A stretch of DNA of 64,000 nucleotides, from assembly GCF_001632365.1 (NCBI RefSeq), contig NW_024468522.1, forward strand, positions 626,558 to 690,557, written 5' to 3'. Under the pieces are notes generated by a model. The model searched no databases and was not told the origin of the DNA. It worked only from the letters and a program-made list of their open reading frames with translations. The translations under genes were made by a program, and so were the position numbers. Positions within the stretch are counted from its first letter, which is position 1; every line of letters begins with the position of its first letter. The stretch comes from Laetiporus sulphureus 93-53. Taxonomy: Eukaryota > Basidiomycota > Agaricomycetes > Polyporales > Laetiporaceae. This document shows positions 1-11,908 of this stretch, piece after piece.

Positions 1-529
1 CCATCAATGGACCCAGCGCCCAGCGCCCGTATATATCAGCGTTGACTCGAAATCTGTTCTCGTGGTGCATCGCCGAAACTCATAACTTCGGCTTACATGC
101 TGTCTTCCCGAGCGCTGGCATTGTTGTAAGTGCATGTTTATGAGCATATGGCGCGTATGCAGCTCATGACTATACTTCACGGCCATCGGTTGCAGATGAC
201 ATATGCGTTTGTACTTATATTCTGATAGATCATCCGTCCGCAGTCAACAATTCGCCTACGGGTAGCACGACCACTGTGTTCTCTTATCTACGGTGATGAC
301 AGAACAAGCACGGCACCAATACCGTATGGCGTCCATTCTGCATCATGAGTCATGATGATCCATAACGGCCAACCTCTCACAAGTTTTCCCACTTCTTGCC
401 TGATCATGGATCATCGGGATGCGCGCCTACATCACACAATTGCAGCCAATACTAAGCCTACACCCAAGTACACCCATCCTCCACCCAATCCGCACAACCC
501 ATCGTCCTCTCAGCACGCATCCCTTCACC
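1..529. other. Left-edge intergenic DNA
   Basis: I see no supported gene here. Short frames on both strands lack family resemblance. The last 100 bases are C-rich and A/C-rich and form the 5' leader of the hydrolase that starts at 530. Confidence 0.5.
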
Positions 530-1490
530 ATGGCTACCATTACTGGCACAGTCGACTTCGTCGTTGGCGAGGAAACCTTTCAGACCTGGTACCAGGTCTA
601 CGGAGACCTCAAGTCGGGTGTGCGCCCTGTGATCACCCTTCACGGCGGACCTGGCATTCCTCATACCTACATGCTGTCCCACGTCGACTTGTACAAGTTG
701 AACGGCATCCCTGTCATCTTCTACGATCAGCTCGGCTGCGGCAACTCTACCCACCTGCGCCACAAGGGCAAGGAGTTCTGGACCTTCGAGCTGTTCATGG
801 ATGAACTCGAGAACCTCGTCGCGAAGCTCGGCATACAGGACAGCTACGATGTCGTGGGGCACTCCTGGGGCGGCATGCTCGCCGCCTCGTTCATCTGTGC
901 GCGCCAGCCTGCAGGCCTTAAGCGCCTCATCCTCTTTAGCACGCCTTCTTCGATGGAATTGTGGCAGAAGGGCACGCGCTCGCTGCTCCAAGGATTGCCG
1001 GAGAATGTGAGGGAGTCAATCGAAAAGCACGAGGCGGCAGGAACGACCGACTCCCCCGAGTACCAGAAGGCAGCTGAAGTCTTCTTAGCTAAGCACGTTT
1101 GCCGGATCCATCCGCCCCCCGAGGATCTGGCCAACGCATTCATTTCGCAAAGCCAAGATCCGACCGTCTACTCTATCATGTAAGAGCACTTATGCTCTTC
1201 AGGTGCAATTATTGACATGACTTGTTCATAGGAATGGCCCATCCGAATTCTACATCACCGGTACGATCAAGAACTGGTCCATCATCGACAAGCTGCACAC
1301 GATCAAGCAGCCGACCTTGGTCATAAACGGCGCGTTCGACGAGGCTCAAGACCTCTGTGTTGCCCCTCTGTTCCAACACATCCCGAAGGTGAAGTGGGTG
1401 CAGTTTGCGAACAGCTCGCACCTGGCTAGCTTCGAGGAGAGGGAGCGGTACATGCAGGTCCTGTCGGACTTCCTGAAGTTGGAGTTGTAA
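530..1490 (+). CDS. S33 family alpha/beta hydrolase, proline iminopeptidase/L-amino-acid amidase-like
   Basis: Two exons (530-1179 and 1232-1490; intron GTAAGA...ATAG) give a 302-aa protein, the usual length for fungal S33 peptidases. Visible family marks are HGGPG near residue 42 (oxyanion-hole motif), the DQLGCGNS strand, the nucleophile elbow GHSWGG, an acid in INGAFDEA and the catalytic His in NSSHLA near the C-terminus. No signal peptide is present, so it is probably cytosolic. The family removes N-terminal residues, often Pro, from peptides or hydrolyses amino-acid amides; the exact substrate cannot be read here. A close paralogue with the intron at the same codon lies at 9600. The ATG at 530 is chosen because the first residues match the paralogue (D-F-V-V strand), whereas upstream in-frame Met codons add only low-complexity sequence. 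Confidence 0.9.
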
Positions 1491-2341
1491 GGAACGCCGA
1501 GTGCGATTGTACCTGTTTGCTGCAATTTGGAAATGTTAACCAGAAGCTGTGATTTACTCAGATTGAATGGTCTTATTGATAACTGGGAAGGAGGACCCTA
1601 CTGTTTGCGCCCGAACCTGTGGCGCATTCCGCTTCGAGCGCCCGTTTTTGCAACATCGAATGGGCACTTGGGTACCGCTTCAGAAGAGTAATGCTCAACT
1701 ACACTTGCTTCAGCATCACACTACCAGCAGCTGCATACTATACCAGGACTCAGCGGTCTGTCTATCAAGAAATTGTCTTAATGCCTCGGTATTTGTTGTT
1801 ATCTTGTCGATGCGCAATCCTAGAATCACATCAGTTTTTGATAATTCTGACCAGCCTGTCGAGCAGATCGGATATTGCGTGACGCGGCTCTGAACCTGCC
1901 CGGGCCTGAGACCATTCATATGAGTTCATATGAGTAGTAAGGAAGTGGCGGCATGATTACAGTACGCATATAGCGACCTACTAAACAGTCACGCGGCGCG
2001 GCGCTCGCGAGTCCCGCTTTTTCTCATTATCCAGTCTTTCCCTGGCTCCAATGTCCGACGCGACGTGCATCTTACTGGTGGCCGGACGACGCTTACAAGT
2101 TTCAAGAATCACATATACAGTCCTAAGGTGGTACGATACATAGTACAAACCCGCATGCATGTCCCTGACAATATCCTACAAGGGAGCGACGTAAAGGCAA
2201 TGACTCAAGAAACAACACCACAAACGAAAATAGACCACGATCAGTCGAGATACCATTTGTACGCCTCGCACCAAGCCGCTTTGGCGTCCTTCTCGATCAC
2301 ATCCTGATAAAGATAGCATCAATACTGAGCCTCAGGAATAT
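1491..2341. other. Intergenic between convergent genes
   Basis: About 850 bases between the 3' ends of the hydrolase and the DUF4336 gene. Only short unsupported frames; no repeat or RNA gene recognised. Confidence 0.5.
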
Positions 2342-3541
2342 TCATGGTCCGGTAGGAATGCTCACGCCGTGGCATGGAATGATGCGCTCGAAGTCCCAGC
2401 CGGCAACCGTCTTCACGTCGCGTTTCATGGCTCTAGCGCAAAATGAGTAATAAATCTATGGATGCAGAAAATAGAACACAAATACTCCTTGTCCACTCCT
2501 AGAGTCCAGGCGAAGCGCTTGTGCATCGACGCGAAGGGGTGAAGTAGGCCGCCGATAAGTGGGATCCTCCCGGACGACCCGGTTTTAGAGTACTGTGCAC
2601 GAACAGCGCATTCAGCAGCTTAAGCTTCTGCTTAGTTTAGAGAGGGAAGAACGTACCTGCTCCGTGGGAGGGAGGTTGAAGAGCAGATCGGCTTCCATCA
2701 TGGTCTTTGACGCAGGATGGAAGAACGCGACGTCCTTGTTCTTGAAACCAGAGAAATAGCTGGAATCAATAATCCTGAGCTGGATGACCCATCCATTCAG
2801 AAGAACAACTCACCAGTGCTTGATCTATGGGACATTTTCAGCATGCCATGCAACCCGAATCAAAGTAGTATGACGCACGTCATCCTCGAATCCGTATTTG
2901 GTATCCGGAGGATCAGAACCCCAAGCTATATGAGACAGCTTGTATCTCAGGTAATCATTGGTGACTGAAGGGAGAGTTCTCACTTCCGTCGACCTTCAGT
3001 CCCTCCTTGGCCTTCAAGTCTGCGGCTTCCTTCACAGCAATCAACTTGGCATCCGGCCATTCTTTCTTGAACTCCCCTGCCAGGGCATCTCAAACTCATG
3101 AGATACCGAAAAAAGACAGAGTTGAGGCTGCGCACCGAGGAACATGTGGTGCACTGCATCTGCACCGATGATCCACCTGCAAAAGATGCCCAAATGAGCA
3201 AGGCTGGAGGTTCGTCAGATCAAGCACTTACTTCACAGGACCGAGTTCCCTCAGCGTCATTTTCGTGTCCTCAGTGAGCGGGGTCGACGCGAGCACCCAT
3301 ACGTCACCGTTCTGCAGCCGAACAGCAGTCGACCTTCCCCCGACTGGAAACAAACCGAAACGCGCGAACGGGCTAAATAACAACTCAGAGATCTCCCTTC
3401 CGCTCATTAATGGATATGATGACTTACCAGGAGAACGTCCAGACACCCTTCGCGACCTGCGACACTCGAACGCGTGAGAAGAAATAAGTTGACGACGGGT
3501 CGGCGTCGCCTTACCTCGCGTATAACGCATGTGCTGTCCAT
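2342..3541 (-). CDS. DUF4336 (metallo-beta-lactamase-like) protein
   Basis: I assemble ten exons into 229 aa: 3541-3515, 3456-3428, 3372-3232, 3176-3136, 3076-2984, 2925-2879, 2824-2814, 2759-2657, 2592-2486 and 2432-2342. All junctions are GT-AG and the total is 690 nt with no internal stop. Family signatures in order: VAKGVWTFS at the N-terminus, FPVGGRSTAV, VWVLASTPL, LGPVKWIIGADAVHHMFLG with the conserved HH pair, EWPDAKLIA, KYGFEDD, FSGFKNKDVAFFHP, EADLLFNLPPTEQ, and a C-terminal GWDFERIIPCHG. The family resembles metallo-beta-lactamase folds, but its enzymatic role is unknown. Seventh exon is only 11 nt. The start at 3541 is chosen because the next in-frame alternative (3530) is out of phase with exon 2. 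Confidence 0.88.
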
Positions 3542-4245
3542 GTTAGCTGAGTCCGTGGGTGGAGGTTCACTGCAGGGGATATATTGACTGGATTATGAAA
3601 ATGACTTGCTTATAAGCCAGCGAGCGACACGCATGAGGCTGCCCCGCGACGAGTGACGTCGTCCCCCCCCCTGTATGTCGCGATCACGTGAGCCATTCTG
3701 ACGCGACGCGACCTGTTAAATCTGCACTATAATTCCTATTATCTACAGCTTGCAAAATAATCTAGTACTTAATCTTTTGTGAAGTCAAACGACCTTGGAT
3801 AAGCATGATGAAACGACATTTGTGGACCAGGGAACACCACGTCACGACCCACGCGATCGTGATGAGGCATCGGTCGACTTTCAATTCATGCCGATTGAGT
3901 CGCAGACGGATATGTGTTCTCCAATTTATGTATCACGTCCCACAAACCTCATGCACAAGGATTCTACAGTTGAATACCTCAAAAAGTGCAGCATTGGGTG
4001 GGGACAGACACGCCGTTCTCTGCCAGAGTCCGATCTCATAATGAAGAGCATAAGCGGGCCCGGGCCGGAAATGGACGCTATGCATTATAGAGTAATAACC
4101 GCAGATCATCCTGATAGACTTGAATTAACTACCAATTGAAAAACGAACGGTCGTATTGGGTGTACGACAAAGCGGGCAGTGCGGGATATCGCAAAGATAT
4201 GCATTAGACCATATTGCAACACTGACAAACCAAATTAGAGGAACA
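3542..4245. other. Intergenic, AT-rich in its middle
   Basis: Contains the 5' region of the DUF4336 gene and a short poly-C run near 3661-3672. A 114-codon frame at 3795-4139 has no family resemblance and I leave it uncalled. Confidence 0.45.
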
Positions 4246-5442
4246 TCAGACCGACATGTCGCCGTCATGAACGAGTTCTTGTGTAACATTGACGGCGACC
4301 TTGGACGCGTTGCGAACCTCCATCGTTGACCCCTCCGAGGCAAACCGTAGGCTAGATATCTTCTGAAGACGAATACCTCCCGAGCTGGCATTTGTCATGA
4401 CTTTCGTGCTCGTATCTTCTGTCCAGCCCTTTCCTGTAGCTACGCGGAAGACGATCAAGAAAGATGATACAGTCTGTATGTTAACAGGATGAGCTACTAT
4501 GATAAGGTTATGACATTTCAGGGAGATCGAGACTCACCTGAATCTGACCCACTGCCCCAATGAAGGCCTGCGCGACCGGCGAGTTGAGCGCAGTCGGGAC
4601 GATGAACAGAATCATGAAAGCCGAGAACAGCGACGCCGATTCGACCAGAATCGCAGCCACGTTGACGTATTCCGATACGTGATCCGCGCCGAGGACCTTC
4701 TTGATGCGCTGGCGGAAGGCGAGGATCCGGATCACGATGAAGATGGTGACGACAACGTTCAGAGCGAGCGTCATGCAGAAATATGCGAGGGTGAAGTTGA
4801 CCGCCCCAAATGGAGAAGAGCGGGAGGTCTGCACGAGGAAGACCGTTCCCAGTGCTGCGTGCGTTTGTGAGCTTACAGGGCGAATCGGTGGCGGACCGAA
4901 GCTTACCGACAGAGGCAAGAAGCATGAGGCAGGGCAGAAACATTATTGAATATAGTACAGGCCGATGAAGACTTGAGTGTATGACCATACACCGCCAGAC
5001 CTGTGCGCAAACTGGCATCAGGCCAATCGTACATCACACAAACGCGACTTACCAACAATCCATCCATAAGCCAATTCCCTATGACAAACGACACGTTACC
5101 CAGCTCATCGACCGGTATCCAAAACATGTCGTTCTCATACTTAGACGGGCCTCCAGGATAGTTCCGGTTCTCCACAAACGCGAGCTGCGTGAACTTGTCG
5201 TTTGCGCCCATGAAGAACGTGCCGAGGATGAAGATAACCGTAATGAACGTAAGGAAGGCGACGGGCCGCTCGTAATCGAGGCGATTGACCTGCTTGACGA
5301 GGAGCGCGAAGCATATCGCGAAGAGCGTGAGCTCGACTCCGTACACGATGTTGCTCAGGAGCGCCCCCTGCAGCCACGTCTCTTCCGCGAGGATCGTCGC
5401 GGCATCTTCGTAGGGTGCCCAGGGGTTTGAGCTGTTCGTCAT
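4246..5442 (-). CDS. Seven-transmembrane orphan protein of Agaricomycete type
   Basis: Four exons (5442-5053, 5000-4907, 4854-4538, 4473-4246) give 342 aa. The N-terminus is short and polar with an N-glycosylation-type NSS. Hydrophobic segments follow at roughly residues 30-50, 62-80, 112-132, 142-162, 178-200, 212-235 and 238-258, then a polar 70-residue cytosolic tail. The GNWLMDGLL / W-R-C-M-V-I junction across intron 1 and the Y-S-x-x-F-L-P segment are typical of a very large basidiomycete family annotated only as hypothetical 7-TM integral membrane proteins. Function is unknown; a sensory receptor role is often supposed but the sequence does not show it. Confidence 0.85.
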
Positions 5443-7145
5443 GGAAGGGCAGGCGCTGCCCCACAGGTCGGTCGTATGGGTTTAACGGGCAAACAGGAGA
5501 GAAACGGAAACGGAGCAAAAGCACCGGTCAGAAGCAAATCATGAGTCCAGTGTCAACGTAACGGAATATCCTTATTCGCGCCCCGCACCGGCTGACATGA
5601 TCGGACCTTTGGGGGGTGTTCACGTTGCGGCGTCCAGATGCAACGTGAAAATGGAGCGGGTAGGGACATCACGTTGCTCGGCGACAGTGCGGGATCACAC
5701 TGCCGACGCAGCGGCACCGAGAAATGTACGAACCGTTAGTCTTCCATTACGGTTGAGCAGGACAGGACGCCGTCAGGCGGACGTGGAACGGGGCACGAAG
5801 CAGGGCCTCGCTAAGCTTGCCCACATGCCATGGTACTTCTGGCGCGAGGGGGGTCGTGAGATATCCGGATTCGTGGGAGTATCGTCTCTCTGGCTGATCA
5901 AGGATGGTGTTTATCTTACCAAAAATATACAGTGCAGCGCATATACATTACTCATAATGCCGGTCCACAGGCGGGTATTTGGAAATGAATGACTAGCGCT
6001 CGTTCCGATATTTTCTATGACGCTCATACAGCTGAGTCGCGCGTGATAATTATAGAATGCAGGCAGGAGAGAGGTTGTGGTCAGCTCACCTCGGCAAAGG
6101 TACCTGGCGGCGACAGTAGTTACGTGCTGCATCACGCCGCTGCTTCTATCTATGACAGCCAACCCGACAGAACGAACGTCGAGAGCCGGCTCGACCACGC
6201 TCGACCACACCGCTTTCGTGATTGTTTCAGTTTTCATGTCAAAATTAAACCTCACGGCAAGGGAATAGACACGGCGATGTGCCTCAAGGACTTTGAACTT
6301 TGACGCAATTCAGGATGTTCGTCTGATCAGTACATTGTTCCAGTGATCATACCCTCCCGGAAGAAGCGGAAATTTTCCGACAGCAGCAGGCACTGTTATA
6401 CTGGAAGCCACAAGCATCCTACTTGAAAGAGTAAGTACAATTCGTCCCCAGAGGACCGCTTTGTGGCGAAGGACAAGGTGAGACCTACTAGCGTCGGCAT
6501 CTTCCGTTCAACCATTGGTGGCCGCTGCAAAGCAAGCGTCTGTGATTCCTTCTTAGTTCTCACATCGCCCTGCTAACTGCTAGCTAGCATGCTATGATGC
6601 TTGATATCAAAAGCCCACGAGCTTCCTGGACGCAGCTGCTAGGACATGTCCTATTGTTTAGATTTAGGCATGAACGTTCAATCTGCGAACAATCCAGCCG
6701 AACGGTGACTGCGCCATGAAATTATTGGAGTCTTCGTCCGACAAACAAGTGACAAGGTTGAGACAGGCAGAGAATTTCACGTCTGATGAAGCAAGAATGA
6801 TAAGGAATGGGGTGTTATCGTTAAACGCTAGGCACAGGGCCCGGGCACAGATCATGGTTCGCAACGTTTTGGACTTCAACGCTCAAGCTTTAATGCCCAT
6901 GGCGAACGGCTCCCATTCGATCAACCATCTTTTCCCACTCTGACTGCGTCAGTTCATGAATGCAATCGTCAGTATATCCGCGTCCATGTCGGACCTTTGA
7001 TGCAGGTCTATGATACCCGTGTCCTCACGTAACTCACGACGTTATTATCATAGGTAGATAGACTTCCGAAAATGTTCCGCCCGAGTGAATTTGCAGACAT
7101 CCCCTATCGGAAACGGCCATCAAGGCACATTGCCCATCCCTCTCT
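5443..7145. other. Long intergenic stretch (1.7 kb)
   Basis: Lies between divergently transcribed membrane-protein genes and contains both promoters. Several 60-130 codon frames occur on both strands, none with recognisable domains or continuous splicing. No repeat found. Confidence 0.45.
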
Positions 7146-8103
7146 ATGCTCAGTCTGAGTCGCTCGTCCGAGCCTGAGGAGTACATCCCCCTCCAATCCT
7201 GCGAGACCGAGAGCGATGGCTCTGACATCTCTCCGAAGCCACCCAAACAGTTGAGAGTCAACCCGCTGCTGGTGGTTGTATGCGTCTTGTGCACAGTCAC
7301 GAATGCATTGCTGCTCTTCCTCGCCCCTGCGACGAGGAGTACGCTTGCGGAATGGCCTATTAAGCGAGACGCCATGCGTCATCTCCGTCGGCCATCGCAA
7401 TTCATTGGTCTCGATCGAGTAGCGAGGCCGTCGCCTCCGACTCCTCTGCAGTTTTACAACTTCCCCATCGTCGTGGCCCCAGTTGACAGCGCGCACGGCA
7501 ATCGAGTGTTCGACGATGATCCCAGGAGATATCTGGGACACTCTGGCGGTGTCTCGTCGGAGTGGCGGAGGATCCTTGTGACTGATACGGTGAGTGTCCT
7601 CGTGCCCATTTTAAGTTCTCTAACTAACTCGCTGTCGCTAGATATCGACCATCGTACAATTTAGAGCTATCGATTACGGAATGGAAACCTGCGAGCTGCA
7701 TGTCGATCTCCCCTCTCAGCAAACCAACTCGACCTCATATCCCGGACACTCTATATCTATATCTCTATATCGGATCGACGCGTCGTTCCCTGTGGACACG
7801 AAGACACTCTCCTACGACACTCGGCCCGCACGGTTGTTCAAGATCGACGACATCACTATGGTGGTTGGGAACGTCTATCATTGGCACCACAAGTTCTTGT
7901 GTGCTTCCGAGGAGGTGCTGAGCTTTGAACTAATACGCGCGTCATTCGATAGCGACTATGACTGTCATGTAGAGTGGTGGCAGGACCGAGATGGGACGGG
8001 TGACGGACCCGGTATGCCGCTATGTTCAAAACCCAAAATATTTTGACTGATTTTGCGTCAATTTCTACTAGGAATCTACATCATGCAGTATTCCACAGTT
8101 TAA
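7146..8103 (+). CDS. Uncharacterised single-pass membrane protein (type II-like)
   Basis: Three exons (7146-7589, 7642-8011, 8072-8103) give 281 aa. A 36-residue polar N-terminus rich in Ser, Glu and Pro is followed by one hydrophobic helix at about residues 40-60, then a soluble domain of about 220 residues. The soluble part contains motifs that recur in Polyporales hypothetical proteins: IGLDRVARP, FRAIDYGME followed by CELH, WHHKF-C, and VEWWQD near the C-terminus. I know no function. Its 3' end faces the UstYa-like gene at 8216 with only about 110 bases between them. Confidence 0.75.
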
Positions 8104-8215
8104 AGGCTGCAGTGTTGAATTATCTTCAATTATTGGGCAATCGGATGAATGTCATGTCAATTCTACTCGTACAGTGCTTTATGACATCTGCGCTCACCGT
8201 CAATACGAATTAGTT

Positions 8216-8890
8216 CTATCGATCCCACTGGGCAGCCCACTCCATCCATTCTGCATTGTTTCGATCAAGCGCATCATACATCATCTCCCAATCCTCACAG
8301 ATCGTTTCATCTCCAACCCTATTCTTCGCGTAATCGCGCTCCATAAAATCGCCCTCTTCCAACGCATCCGACGCGACGCAGAGGAACGTCTGCCGAAGAT
8401 AGTTCAGGCAATGATGGAGATGGGGTCCGACCGGGTCTGTCAAGCCTACGAGGCCCCGGTGGATATGGTAGAGGCAGTGCAGCTGGTGATAGAATGTCAT
8501 CACGAAGAGGCGATGTTGCGGACCGAGTCTCACTCGACCCGCGCCTTCCGGCCGGAGCATGACGCTCCTCCACTCTTCATGCGATAGCGAGTCATTCGCA
8601 TCGAGGGCGTAATGCATGGATTCCTGTAGGGTCATGTCGACTTTGGGAAGCTGACCCAGAGGGTATTCCACAGGGTAGTCCTCGCCGATATATGTGTAGG
8701 AAACATTGGCTGCTGCAGAAGTGAGGTAAGTAGGGAGACAGCGTTTGTGGAATACGTGCCAAGGCTCACCATCTTGCGAAAAACCAGGAAATTGAAGCCT
8801 ACGCACAAGTAGGATCGTGCAGACGATGTTCACAACTGCCAGGATATACAGCACGATTTCAGCGAACGCCTTTGGCGGTTTCGTCGCCAT
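8216..8890 (-). CDS. UstYa/DUF3328-family protein with both HxxHC motifs
   Basis: Predicted short cytosolic N-terminus, one membrane helix (residues about 10-32), then a lumenal domain. The two diagnostic motifs are intact: HQLHCL near the middle and HLHHC followed by NYLRQTFLC. In ascomycete ustiloxin and cyclochlorotine pathways this family performs oxidative cyclisation or hydroxylation of peptides. A GT-AG segment of 57 nt just after FSQD (frame-preserving) is most likely an intron; splicing joins FSQD to AANVSYTYIG. I take the ATG at 8890 because it places the helix near the N-terminus; an upstream in-frame ATG at 8989 would add 33 residues. A second, diverged family member lies at 11909. 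Substrate and partners are unknown. Confidence 0.82.
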   Translation of the reverse strand: MATKPPKAFAEIVLYILAVVNIVCTILLVRRLQFPGFSQDGEPWHVFHKRCLPTYLTSAAANVSYTYIGEDYPVEYPLGQLPKVDMTLQESMHYALDANDSLSHEEWRSVMLRPEGAGRVRLGPQHRLFVMTFYHQLHCLYHIHRGLVGLTDPVGPHLHHCLNYLRQTFLCVASDALEEGDFMERDYAKNRVGDETICEDWEMMYDALDRNNAEWMEWAAQWDR

Positions 8891-9599
8891 GCACGCGGAA
8901 TCGAAATGATAGAGATAGGCTGCCTGGCAGGATTGGCCAAGAGCTTGGATGTTCTTAGAATGTAAGGGGCGGCATACTCCGCAGAACATACTCCGCAGAA
9001 TGATAGGATGACCTGGACCTGGCCACTGGAGTTATTTGGTCCACTGTGAAATTTACTCGACGTCCCTGTATGCAGTGCTCCCGTGAAGATGTTCTACGGC
9101 TAGCCTGCATTCTATCGCTTTTATCCAATCAGGGGCAGTGCAGTCTGGACTTACGGAATCCCGGGGGAAGCAGCATTGTTGTGGATAGTGAGCGCTGCGG
9201 CAACATCTCCTGTTCTCCCGGTTTACGGACCACATGGTGGTATCAAGGGTTCTGACGCTGATCGACTTCTATTCTACGGATGGCTCCCAGACTTCTTCTG
9301 AAGAATCCTCCGGGTCTTATCAGAACTATTTGCTGACACAGGAGTCCGGAGTGAACGGCTGGCTTACTAGAGCTGTCCAGTACATCGCGTCTGCGAGAGT
9401 TTCACGGAATCATCGCCAAACAGGATCAGCGATAGTGACGAGTCAACATCACGCCTAGCATCAAGCCAGTCGAGCGTTGGCCCTGGTGGTCTGATCAGAT
9501 TCGTGCGTGGTTGGAAATTGTGAGTCTTGACAGCAATCCCACCCCTCCGGTCGTAGATTGCTGAGCAACGTCCAAGTGGCTATTCGTGCATAGTACATC
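8891..9599. other. Intergenic between divergent genes
   Basis: Promoter region shared by the UstYa-like gene (minus) and the second hydrolase (plus). Short frames only; nothing else recognised. Confidence 0.45.
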
Positions 9600-10557
9600 A
9601 TGTCTGAAACTACCGGCAGAGTCGACTTCGTCGTCAGTAACGAGACCTACCAGACTTGGTACAAGGTCTACGGAGACCTAAAGTCTGGCGTGCGTCCTCT
9701 TGTCACTTTACATGGTGGCCCCGGCATTCCGCATCAATACCTGCTTCCTCACATCGATCTGTGCAAGTTATACAGCATTCCAGTCGTGTTCTATGACCAG
9801 ATTGGCTGCGGGGAGTCTACCCATTTGCCCGACAAGCCGAAGGAGTTTTGGAGGATGGATCTCTTTTTGGACGAGCTGGAGAACCTCGTCGCTCGTCTCG
9901 GCATCCAGAACAACTTCGACGTCCTTGGACACTCTGCCGGTGGCCGCCTTGCTGCCTCGCTCGCATGTTACCGCCATCCTCCCGGCCTCAAGCGGCTCGT
10001 GATATTTTCGAGTCCTGCCTCGATGAAGTTTTGGGTGGACGGCTGCCGCTCGCTTCTTGCACAACTGCCCGAAGACGTGCAAGATGTCATCAGAAAGCAC
10101 GAGGAGGCGGGGACGACGGACGATCCCGAATACCAGAAAGCGACAGGCGTCTTCTTCGCGAGGCATGTCTGCAGGATTGACCCACAGCCTCAGGACTTGC
10201 AGACGGCTCTCGCTGCGATGGCAGCAGAACCGACCGTCTATCGTACCATGTATGCGGCATGATCAAGGTCTCCTGAGGTTATCAGCATCTGATGATGGCT
10301 ATAGGAACGGCCCATCTGAGTGGTGCGTCACAGGTCCGAACAAGGACTGGACGATCATCGATGATTTGCACCGAATCACGACCCCAACGTTGCTCATCAA
10401 TGGAGCGTACGACGAAGCAACAGATCTCTGCGTGTCACCGTATTTCAGGGGCATTGCTAAAGTGAAGTGGGTGAAGTTTGCAAACAGTTCACATCTAGCG
10501 TGCTTTGAGGAGAGGGAAAGGTACATGCAAGTAGTGGCTGACTTCTTGAAGATGTAG
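9600..10557 (+). CDS. S33 family alpha/beta hydrolase, paralogue of the gene at 530
   Basis: Two exons (9600-10249 and 10305-10557) give 300 aa. HGGPG, DQIGCGES, the nucleophile elbow GHSAGG, an acid in INGAYDEA and the catalytic His in NSSHLA are all present. The intron interrupts the same Met codon as in the first copy (exon 1 ends AT, exon 2 begins G), so the two genes descend from one intron-containing ancestor. The elbow residue after Ser differs (Ala instead of Trp), which may alter substrate fit. It sits between two UstYa-like genes. Confidence 0.9.
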
Positions 10558-10776
10558 TGGAACGTAAGTTTACTTCCATTACTTATTTATCTTCATTGTC
10601 ATTGATTGCAGGTACAGGTCATAAGCTAATCAACTTCGTTGTTTCCGCATCGTTGTCAGACTGTTCAGAAAGATGAGATTCGAACGCATACAGTCCGGAT
10701 TGTATCAGAAGCATTCATCCAACCTCCTTCTATATCCGACATGAACGAACGAGAAGCCATGCAAGCTTAATTATCT

Positions 10777-11693
10777 TCACTTCAGAATTCTCGTCGGCTG
10801 GACACCCAGGCACACATCCGGCCAACACCCCTCAGATGCTGGCTGTTCCTCCGCATGCACTTTCATCGAGGGGGTGGGCATAGTAACGATGACAACTACC
10901 TCGACAACATCCCCTTTCCCTACTGCTGTCTGCTCATTTTGTATCTTCCATCTGTCGAACAGGGATGTATGCTGCATTTGTTGGTATCTTCCTCTTTTCA
11001 GCGATGAGGCTTTGTGAAGGTATCGTGCGCACACCGGCTGATAGGTGCGCTTTCATCGGTCAGTGTCCATAAGCAAATGGCTAGACAAACGTACCTGCAG
11101 TACCCTCCAGCGGGGTTCGCGGTCCACGTCATCAGGGCAAAAATTCAAAACGACTTCGGAAAGGAGGGGTGCTCCTAGGTCTGGCATCGACGTAGAGTTT
11201 CTGCGAGCCTTGTAGAATACATAGCGTCCGAGAACGATGAGGAAACACGCCGCCGCCACAACGGATACTGTTGCTAGAATCGCAGACTTGGTCAAGTTGG
11301 ACGTCTCTTGCCCACCGCTCTGCCCAGAGTGAGAGCCATCACTCGTGACATTCTGCACGCCGCCAAGCGTACCCGCTTCCGCGATTATTATTGTGCGGTT
11401 CGACTGGATCATTGGCGTCATGTCAGCACAACAACCAGCGCAAAAGTGAGTGCGTGCTGTCTACCTGATCTAGAGAGCACATCAGCGTAGACGTGAACTT
11501 CGTCAGACGGTATGCGGATTCCTTCATCTTGCCGTTCGACTTGTTTGACAGAACAGTAGAGCGTTTGCGCAGGGACCAAGGAACAGACACTTAAATGATG
11601 AGTCTCGACGCAATGATCATTCAGAACAACAATGTCGTGCGCAGCATCACAACAATGATACTTCCGAAAGATGTTGAGCAAGAGATCTCCATT
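10777..11693 (-). CDS. Single-pass membrane protein with Cys-bearing ectodomain (5' end unresolved)
   Basis: Three exons are clear from frame and splice signals. The first begins after an acceptor at 11694-11696 and encodes an extracellular part with a CC pair and further Cys residues. The second starts around 11410 and encodes the membrane helix ILATVSVVAAACFLIVLG followed by basic residues. The third ends at the TGA at 10777, after a hydrophobic VVEVVVIVTMPTPS strand. The upstream exon(s) with the start codon and signal peptide are not resolved; a hydrophobic run around 11870-11900 is a candidate. The architecture (ectodomain, one helix, short tail with a VxIVTMP strand) occurs in Polyporales orphan proteins. 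No function is known. Confidence 0.6.
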
Positions 11694-11908
11694 CTATGCT
11701 CATCAGGCATCAGTAAGAACCATAAGAACCATTGCCAATCTTCCATTGCAGTGTCTGTGAGAAAGTGATATGGGATATGGACAAATCCACTAGATCACAC
11801 TTTCAAGCACCCGAATAATATAGCTGTCGCACTACATCAGCCTGACAGAGGATTCGGTATTAGTAGCAGCAGCAGCAGAGAACATGCAGAGAAGGAGCGT
11901 CACGTACT

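Noticed and set aside
5597..6303. Frames of 100-131 codons in the 5.4-7.1 kb spacer
   Set aside because: No domain, no splice continuity, no signal peptide.
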